Of a stretch of DNA of 64,000 nucleotides, positions 59,098-64,000 are shown in pieces (within the stretch, counting starts at the first letter, position 1; each line of letters opens with the position of its first letter). The stretch covers positions 124,001 through 188,000 of the forward strand of contig JAZKEF010000013.1 of NCBI GenBank assembly GCA_040387195.1, in the 5' to 3' direction. The notes below the pieces were generated by a model that saw only the letters and a list, made by a program, of their open reading frames with translations, was not told the DNA's origin and searched no databases. This DNA is from UKL13-3 sp040387195. GTDB taxonomy: Bacteria; Bacteroidota; Bacteroidia; UKL13-3. The position numbers and the translations under genes were made by a program.

Positions 59098-59373
59098 TTA
59101 TGCGATAGATGTTAAATAAATAATACGGGGTTCTTCGATGACTCCACTTTTCTCCATCGCTTCTTTCATTCCGGGATTGGATAAAATGGCTTTTGCAATT
59201 TCAAGATTGGGGAATTCAGAAATTACCGTCACTTCATTTGCACTTTCGGCATGCTGAAATGCACCTATAATAGTGATACCTGCTTGTTTGCGCATGGCTG
59301 CGCCTGCTTCAAATCCTTCTTTCCATTTCGAAAAGTCGGCTACTTTGTGTGTGTTGATTACTGTAATGGCCAT
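59098..59373 (-). CDS. ABM-like (dimeric alpha-beta barrel) protein, cytoplasmic paralogue
   Basis: 91 aa without a signal peptide. AITVINTHKVADFSKWKEGFEAGAAMRKQAGITIIGAFQHAESANEVTVISEFPN is the core, parallel to the 58752 protein. Such proteins may bind small aromatic compounds. The pair is translated almost back to back (1 base between). It lies downstream of a Crp/Fnr regulator 78 bases away, possibly co-regulated. Confidence 0.8.
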   Translation of the reverse strand: MAITVINTHKVADFSKWKEGFEAGAAMRKQAGITIIGAFQHAESANEVTVISEFPNLEIAKAILSNPGMKEAMEKSGVIEEPRIIYLTSIA

Positions 59374-59451
59374 AATTTTTTTTGATTAATAATTGATGGC
59401 ACAATGTTACAACGGCTCATTGCTGTGAGTCGTTGACAATAGTCAAGAAAA

Positions 59452-60069
59452 TCAGAGGTTCATCATTTTTTTGCGCACGCGGCTCAGGGTTTCGGGACTT
59501 ACACCCAGATAGGATGCGATATAATGTTGCGGAACACGCAATAATAATTTCGGTTTGGTTTCCAACAACCGCACATATTGTTCTTCGGTTGTGAGCGATG
59601 CCGAGTCGGCCAATTGTTGTTGCATCAACATTGTCCAACGTTGGTATCCGTTAATATAGGCTTCGGTCCACCAGGTAAACCGTTTCTGGGCTTCTATCCA
59701 GTTTTCGGCATTGATGGTGAGCAATTCACAGGCTTCAATTGCCTGAAAGGTAAACACGGAAGGTTGCCGGTTACGTAAGGCCGCAAGGTCTCCAATAAAA
59801 TGTCGTTCTTCTGCAAAATAAACAACACGTTCATCTCCTTTATCACTCACCAAAAACTGGCGCAAACATCCCTTGAGCACAAACAAGCTCCATTTGGGAA
59901 CTTCATCAGCATGCATGATGATTTCATTCTTTTTAAACGTACGGTATTCCCATAACTCAAGAAGCTGTTCAAATGCACCTTCAGGAATCTGAATGCGTTT
60001 TTCCAATTCTTCTCTAAAAATGGAAGTATCTATTTGCCGGATGGATGATTTGTTATTGTTTGCAGACAT
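59452..60069 (-). CDS. Crp/Fnr family transcriptional regulator
   Basis: 205 aa from ATG 60069. The cyclic-nucleotide-binding beta-barrel (about 30-135) has KKNEIIMHADEVPKWSLFVLKGCLRQF and ERHFIGDLAALRNRQPSVFTFQAIE. The C-terminal winged helix contains LRVPQHYIASYLGVSPETLSRVRKK. No Cys cluster for an iron-sulfur site is seen, so an FNR-type oxygen sensor is unlikely. Members of this type in Bacteroidota often respond to unknown signals. It is followed by the paired ABM-like genes on the same strand and preceded by the pckA terminator. Confidence 0.9.
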   Translation of the reverse strand: MSANNNKSSIRQIDTSIFREELEKRIQIPEGAFEQLLELWEYRTFKKNEIIMHADEVPKWSLFVLKGCLRQFLVSDKGDERVVYFAEERHFIGDLAALRNRQPSVFTFQAIEACELLTINAENWIEAQKRFTWWTEAYINGYQRWTMLMQQQLADSASLTTEEQYVRLLETKPKLLLRVPQHYIASYLGVSPETLSRVRKKMMNL

Positions 60070-60083
60070 GAATGCGGAAGTAA

Positions 60084-60122
60084 ACAAAAAAAACGGTCAT
60101 CCGCAAAAGCAGATGACCGTTT
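60084..60122 (-). terminator. Intrinsic terminator of pckA (minus strand)
   Basis: AAACGGTCATC (60112-60122, minus) pairs with GATGACCGTTT (60091-60101), an 11-bp perfect stem with a 10-base loop; on the minus strand a TTTTTTTTG run follows. It is 23 bases after the pckA stop codon. Confidence 0.88.
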
Positions 60123-60144
60123 GATGATGTATTCAGTAACGTAA

Positions 60145-61740
60145 TTATGCGTTCTGAGTAGCTTTAGGTGCAGCATCTAAAATTTCTTTGCTCACACCTG
60201 CAGCATATTGTTCGAAGTTTTTTACAAACATATTGGCAAGTTTGTTTGCCTGTGCATCGTATGCAGCTTTATCGGCCCATGTGTTACGTGGGTTCAATAA
60301 TTCAGCTGGAGCGTTCGGACAAGCAGTAGGCATCATATATCCAAATACAGGATGTGCTTCGTACGCCACGTTGTTTAATTCACCGTTTAAAGCGGCAGTA
60401 ATCATAGCGCGGGTATAGCTCAGTTTCATACGAGAACCTGTACCGTACGCACCACCTGTCCAGCCGGTGTTAATCAACCATACATTGATGTTTGGATTTG
60501 CTTTCAGTTTTTCTCCCAGCATCTCAGCATATTTACCAGGATGTAAAGGAAGGAAAACACGTCCGAAACATGCAGAGAACGTAGCTTGCGGCTCAGTTAC
60601 TCCGGCTTCAGTACCTGCTACCTTTGCAGTGTACCCGCTAATGAAACTGTACATTGCTTGTCCCACGCTGAGTTTAGATATTGGAGGCAATACACCGAAT
60701 GCATCTGCAGTTAAGAAGAAGATATTTTCAGGAGCTTTTCCAACAGATGGAATCGCGATATTGTCGATATGGTGCAATGGGTATGCAGCACGTGTGTTTT
60801 CAGTAACACTGATATTGCTGTAATCAACAGTAGTTGTTCCAGGGAAGAAACGGGTGTTTTCCAATAAAGCACCGGCTTTAATAGCATGGAAAATCTGTGG
60901 TTCTTTTTCTTCAGTTAGATCAACACATTTTGCATAACAACCGCCTTCGAAGTTAAATACGCTGTCTTCAGCCCATCCGTGCTCATCGTCACCAATCAGT
61001 TTACGGTCAGGATCGGCAGATAAGGTAGTTTTACCTGTACCAGAAAGTCCGAAGAAAATAGCGGTATCACCATTTTTGCCAATATTGGCAGAGCAGTGCA
61101 TGGATAAGGTATTGCGTTCTTGCGGTAAAATATAATTCAACACAGTAAAAATACCTTTCTTCATTTCACCTGTGTATGCGCTTCCACCAATCAGGATAAT
61201 CTTACGGGTAAAATCGATCATAGTGAAGTTATGCTGACGTGTTCCATCTTCAGCAGCTACAGCTTTAAAGCTTGGAGCGTTGATGATTAACCACTCCGGT
61301 ACAAAGTTGGTTAATTCTTCAGCTGTAGGACGTAAAAACAGGTTGTTGCAGAATAAATTGTGGTATGCTGTTTCGTTGAACACACGAAGGTTCAAACGGT
61401 AGCGAGGGTCTGCACAGGCATAAGCATCGCGCACATACATTTTTTTACCTTCAAAGTTGTCAATTACCTTGTTTAACAGGTTCTCAAATTTATCTGAGTC
61501 AAATTTTTGGTTCACTTCACCCCACCATACGGTGTTTTCGGTTTTGGTATCCACTACGCAAAACTTGTCTTTAGGCGAACGGCCTGTAAACTCTCCGGTA
61601 TCAGCCATCAAGGCTCCTGTATCGTTTAATACACCTTCTTTGTTTTCAAGGGCGTGTTTTACCAGTTCTTCCGGTGTTAAATTAGTGAACGCTTGAGAAG
61701 CTTTGCTAAGTAGCTTGTCTGCAATCGCATGAGTTGTCAT
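60145..61740 (-). CDS. pckA: Phosphoenolpyruvate carboxykinase (ATP)
   Basis: 531 aa enzyme of gluconeogenesis: oxaloacetate plus ATP gives PEP, CO2 and ADP. The kinase loop GLSGTGKTTLSAD lies at about residues 231-243; it is preceded by the substrate Arg region GRSPKDKF and followed by IGDDEHGW (kinase-2). NTGWTGGAYGTGSRM is the metal-binding region near the C terminus. Full length and ATP type (not GTP). Upstream on the minus strand TAAATTTG (61772-61779) resembles a -7 box about 30 bases from the start; no -33 partner was found. Confidence 0.97.
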   Translation of the reverse strand: MTTHAIADKLLSKASQAFTNLTPEELVKHALENKEGVLNDTGALMADTGEFTGRSPKDKFCVVDTKTENTVWWGEVNQKFDSDKFENLLNKVIDNFEGKKMYVRDAYACADPRYRLNLRVFNETAYHNLFCNNLFLRPTAEELTNFVPEWLIINAPSFKAVAAEDGTRQHNFTMIDFTRKIILIGGSAYTGEMKKGIFTVLNYILPQERNTLSMHCSANIGKNGDTAIFFGLSGTGKTTLSADPDRKLIGDDEHGWAEDSVFNFEGGCYAKCVDLTEEKEPQIFHAIKAGALLENTRFFPGTTTVDYSNISVTENTRAAYPLHHIDNIAIPSVGKAPENIFFLTADAFGVLPPISKLSVGQAMYSFISGYTAKVAGTEAGVTEPQATFSACFGRVFLPLHPGKYAEMLGEKLKANPNINVWLINTGWTGGAYGTGSRMKLSYTRAMITAALNGELNNVAYEAHPVFGYMMPTACPNAPAELLNPRNTWADKAAYDAQANKLANMFVKNFEQYAAGVSKEILDAAPKATQNA

Positions 61741-61978
61741 AATCAGTGATTTACGTTTATTGATAGGGGGACAAATTTAATGTAATCTTGAACCTAAAAA
61801 AATAATTATTTAATATGTTGATAATCAGAAATGACGAGAACTCGCGTGGAAAGTGATTGATTACGGTTTCGATTTTGCTGCTGGGGCCTGCTGTTAGCTT
61901 TGTGCAATTAGCCATTAACAAGTATGCCGAGGCTAATCCCATTAACAAATATGCACATTTTCATATTTACACATTTTC
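61741..61978. other. Intergenic region between pckA and the LuxE-like gene
   Basis: Contains the likely pckA leader and a -7-like TAAATTTG on the minus strand (61772-61779). Two imperfect CATTAACAA-TATGC copies (61914-61952) are followed by the AT-rich repeat GCACATTTTCATATTTACA. No gene: a 63-codon minus frame here has no supporting features. Confidence 0.4.
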
Positions 61979-62971
61979 CTATAGGTACATCAGGCTACAG
62001 CCGCGCATATCACTTTGGTCAAGGCGGCCCAGCACTTCAAAACCCCCATCAATATGTATTTTACCGATGTCGGCAGTCTGTATAAAGGCGCAGGAGTGAA
62101 TATTGGCCAGGTCAATTACATTGATAAGCCCTGTTTGAGTGCCGGGAAGCAGCTGAAGGGCATCCGTTGCATCCGATACCGTCACTTTCATCCAAGGCGG
62201 AGTATAAAAAATGCCTTCACCTGAAGAGTATCCCTGGGATAACAACTCCGTCATTCCATATTCCGAATGAACATGTTTTACATTCAAAGCGGCTTGCAAT
62301 TGCGCATGTACTTCTGCGCGGATCATTTCCTTTCTGCGTCCTTTCATTCCACCCGTTTCCATTATGATATCATTGCTAAGGTCAATGGGGAACTGCTCGG
62401 CAAAATCCAATAAAGCAAAGGTTACACCCAGCAACAATACTTTCGTTTTTTTCGCTTTCAACCGTACCAAAGTCTGGTGGAGTTCTTCAAAATTGTAGAG
62501 ATAAAATCCACTTTCTTCCTGTTTGCTTAGCCCGATAAGGTGATCGGCCATCACAATCAATGAGGATCCTTCGCGTTCAATGTAGTTTGGAAGAAGGGCG
62601 AGAATGGCATATTGGGAAGGATCTCCGTAAAACAATTCAAACGCCTTGGTGAAACTTTGAATATAAATGGCGTTGTTTTTAACAGGATGTTGACTTATGG
62701 TCATTCCGGTAGTAGCGCTGCTGGTATATATCGCTTCAGGAGTGAAGATCCCGGTTTGGACGTTATGTGTTTTAAAAAATGAAACGGGTAAAAAAGGGAT
62801 TTGTGCAACGGAATTAATGGCAGAGGTGTCTGTATTGAGGTGGTTGCAGTAGCTTCGGTAAACAGGATTGTGTTCGTATTGATGCTGAAACAACCGCACT
62901 GCTAATTCATCAAAATGTAGTATTTTTGATTTAAATATTTCCTGAATAAAATTGGTCTCGTTAAATAACAT
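61979..62971 (-). CDS. LuxE/PaaK-like acyl-protein synthetase
   Basis: 330 aa from ATG 62971 (LFNETNFIQEIFKSKILHF), the expected family N terminus; the longer frame to 63025 enters the divergent gene. It resembles LuxE-type ANL enzymes. Features are FFKTHNVQTG, TSSATTGMTISQHPV (a P-loop-like TSG..G region), METGGMKGRRKEM, HSEYGMTELLSQGYS (the A5-like YGMTE motif) and the C-terminal GFEVLGRLDQSDMRGCS. LuxE family proteins form acyl-adenylates and transfer the acyl group to a protein. No luxC or luxD partners are nearby. The 5' end overlaps the divergent lipoprotein by 20 bases. Confidence 0.85.
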   Translation of the reverse strand: MLFNETNFIQEIFKSKILHFDELAVRLFQHQYEHNPVYRSYCNHLNTDTSAINSVAQIPFLPVSFFKTHNVQTGIFTPEAIYTSSATTGMTISQHPVKNNAIYIQSFTKAFELFYGDPSQYAILALLPNYIEREGSSLIVMADHLIGLSKQEESGFYLYNFEELHQTLVRLKAKKTKVLLLGVTFALLDFAEQFPIDLSNDIIMETGGMKGRRKEMIRAEVHAQLQAALNVKHVHSEYGMTELLSQGYSSGEGIFYTPPWMKVTVSDATDALQLLPGTQTGLINVIDLANIHSCAFIQTADIGKIHIDGGFEVLGRLDQSDMRGCSLMYL

Positions 62972-63512
62972 ATTAAGATACGGTATCCTGATCGGTACAG
63001 TTTTGCTTGCACTGAGTGCCTGCAAAAAAAGCGAAATCTATTCGGATATCCCTGTTATAGAGTTTAAAAACTATTACTTTACCCTGGATACAACCGGTGG
63101 CGCCAATGTAGAAAAGCTTGGGATCATTATCAGCTATAAAGATGGTGATGGAGATATCGGTCTAGGTGATGGAGATAATGATCCGCCATTCCACAGTGAT
63201 ACGGTGAATGGTAAAGAAACAAATGTGTATCATTATAATTTATACGAAGAGTTTTTTGAATTGGATACCGCAACACAAACTTTTAAACGAATAATCAAAC
63301 CAAATACAACAGATTCATTGGTGATTTCAGGCAGGGTAGGGAATATAACCCCCGATGGTAAACATAAGGCCATCAGGGGTGATATTGATTGGCAAAACGA
63401 TGTGCCTAAATATCCGGAAATGTCGGGTGTTATTAAGGTAAGAATAAGAATTTACGACAGGGCATTGCATGAAAGCAACACGGTGGAATCACCTGAAATT
63501 GTATTGCCGTAA
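62952..63512 (+). CDS. Secreted lipoprotein with acidic Asp/Gly repeats, unknown function
   Basis: About 186 aa from TTG 62952, the only plausible start; a stop lies 9 bases upstream in frame. The signal peptide VSLNNILRYGILIGTVLLALSAC ends in a lipobox and KKSEIYS. The mature protein contains SYKDGDGDIGLGDGDNDPPF, a run of Asp/Gly pairs reminiscent of calcium-binding loops, then IRIYDRALHESNTVESPEIVLP. The role is unknown. The gene's 5' end overlaps that of the LuxE-like gene by 20 bases, so no independent promoter region exists between them. Confidence 0.78.
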   Translation: MVSLNNILRYGILIGTVLLALSACKKSEIYSDIPVIEFKNYYFTLDTTGGANVEKLGIIISYKDGDGDIGLGDGDNDPPFHSDTVNGKETNVYHYNLYEEFFELDTATQTFKRIIKPNTTDSLVISGRVGNITPDGKHKAIRGDIDWQNDVPKYPEMSGVIKVRIRIYDRALHESNTVESPEIVLP

Positions 63513-63532
63513 GGTATTGTAATCATCGATGA

Positions 63533-63736
63533 TTAAAAATCATCATCGTCTTCATCGTCTTCGTCAAAGTCGATATCATCTACATCCAGATCCATGTCAT
63601 CATCCAGATCCAAATCATCGTCTTCATCTTCGTCTTCAGAGTAAGTCTTTTTAGGAGCTTCCTTCTTAGGTGACTTTGCGTTGGTGATTACTTTTGTCGT
63701 TGCTGCTTTTGCAACTGTTTTTTTAGCGATAGTCAT
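63533..63736 (-). CDS. Small protein with basic N terminus and Asp/Glu tail
   Basis: 67 aa. The N-terminal half is basic and Ala/Thr/Lys-rich (TIAKKTVAKAATTKVITN, KSPKKEAPKKTYS). From about residue 33 to the end it is almost entirely Asp and Glu with a few Leu/Ile. It is predicted to be disordered. Similar short proteins with a lysine-rich head and acidic tail are seen in Chitinophagaceae genomes, without known function. The codon pattern (GAT-rich on the coding strand) looks real and the ATG at 63736 is well placed. It lies 20 bases from the convergent lipoprotein stop. Confidence 0.68.
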   Translation of the reverse strand: MTIAKKTVAKAATTKVITNAKSPKKEAPKKTYSEDEDEDDDLDLDDDMDLDVDDIDFDEDDEDDDDF

Positions 63737-63868
63737 TTGAGTGGTAAATTTTTATTCAATAAACAAATTTAAACTTTCTTTCATTTAAGCAAACACAAAA
63801 TATGCGTGCATTAATCCGGGGGTGAAATAAAAATTTGAAAGCTATAAATGCAAGTACTTTCAAAGAAT

Positions 63869-64000
63869 TTAAAAAAATATTTCGCTTGCTAATTTAAAAG
63901 TATTGCAATGTGCATTTACGATATCTGAAATTTTGGGAGAATATCCGCCACCCATTGCGGCTACCACCGGTATATTATCCTTTCTGCACCAGTTGAAAAC
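63869..64000 (-). CDS. Histone deacetylase/acetoin-utilisation family protein, C-terminal end (partial)
   Basis: Read on the minus strand from the right edge, the frame encodes 43 residues, FNWCRKDNIPVVAAMGGGYS followed by PKISDIVNAHCNTFKLASEIFF, then stops at 63869. The AMGGGYS and DIV-AH-NTF phrases match the C terminus of bacterial class II histone-deacetylase-like proteins. The rest lies outside the window. It has a 132-base gap to the acidic protein gene, which contains no gene. Confidence 0.75.
   Translation of the reverse strand, partial: VFNWCRKDNIPVVAAMGGGYSPKISDIVNAHCNTFKLASEIFF

Noticed and set aside
61757..61948. 63-codon minus-strand frame between pckA and the LuxE-like gene
   Set aside because: No recognisable features, covers the pckA leader and an AT-rich repeat, and has no plausible ribosome-binding or promoter signal.

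Overview
The window is chromosomal DNA from a Bacteroidota (Bacteroidetes) bacterium, most likely from the Chitinophagales/Sphingobacteriales side of the phylum. The evidence is internal: a gliding-motility lipoprotein GldB; two exported proteins with C-terminal type IX secretion (T9SS) sorting domains; a fused MurF-alanine racemase; many short lipoproteins with Bacteroidota-style lipoboxes; promoters of the form TTTG-N19-TAnnTTTG; and few recognisable Shine-Dalgarno sequences. There is no transposase, integrase, phage module or CRISPR array. Most of the window is housekeeping chromosome, interspersed with intergenic palindromic repeats.

Layout. 1-6.1 kb: end of an exported protein, a membrane-anchored lipoprotein, ClpB, a lipoprotein cyclophilin, the ribosome-rescue hydrolase ArfB and a small lipoprotein. 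6.2-12.2 kb: aspartate ammonia-lyase, RecX, an MFS transporter and MurF-Alr. 12.3-16 kb (minus strand): an amino-acid block with a trans-sulfuration PLP enzyme, acyl-CoA thioesterase, homoserine dehydrogenase and a DUF559 protein. It is preceded by a long leader that encodes a 16-codon Met/Arg/Cys-rich peptide followed by a hairpin. 16.3-24.3 kb: WG-repeat protein, YheT-type hydrolase, RNase R, a 7TM-DISM histidine kinase, a thioesterase, a 36-aa membrane peptide and a GT2 glycosyltransferase. 24.3-30.8 kb: GldB, a beta-barrel, glutamine-dependent NAD synthetase, a membrane protein and an AsmA-like protein. 30.9-35 kb: a well-formed promoter, an interrupted partial copy of a tRNA, an intact tRNA-Val(UAC), then Ku and LigD (a complete two-gene NHEJ system) and a DUF6496 protein.

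35-44.5 kb: a T9SS NHL-propeller protein, MsrA, a redoxin paired with a heme-c/copper type II monooxygenase-like lipoprotein, and a very large T9SS repeat protein whose reading frame is broken once near its N terminus. 44.7-52.6 kb: an SDR oxidoreductase, STAS protein, RNase Z, DHFR, two paralogous lipoproteins followed by two paralogous beta-barrels, a DUF4159 protein, a PAP2 phosphatase and RsmE. 52.8-60.1 kb: a MATE exporter and a stress-like cluster (DoxX, SRPBCC, VOC, VOC, SRPBCC) divergent from a GlxA-type AraC regulator, then paired ABM-like proteins and a Crp/Fnr regulator. 60.1-64 kb: PEP carboxykinase, a LuxE-like acyl-protein synthetase overlapping head-to-head with a lipoprotein gene, an acidic-tail protein, and the C terminus of a histone-deacetylase-like protein running off the right edge.

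The most interesting signals are: the Met-rich leader in front of the homoserine/cystathionine genes; small GATAG-TATC palindromes that appear to sit inside other sequences (a tRNA-like copy and another inverted repeat); a composite intergenic repeat present three times; the heme-copper monooxygenase/redoxin pair; the duplicated lipoprotein/beta-barrel locus; and the frameshifted repeat protein. Functions are assigned by recognising motifs and family sequence by eye; no database search was run.
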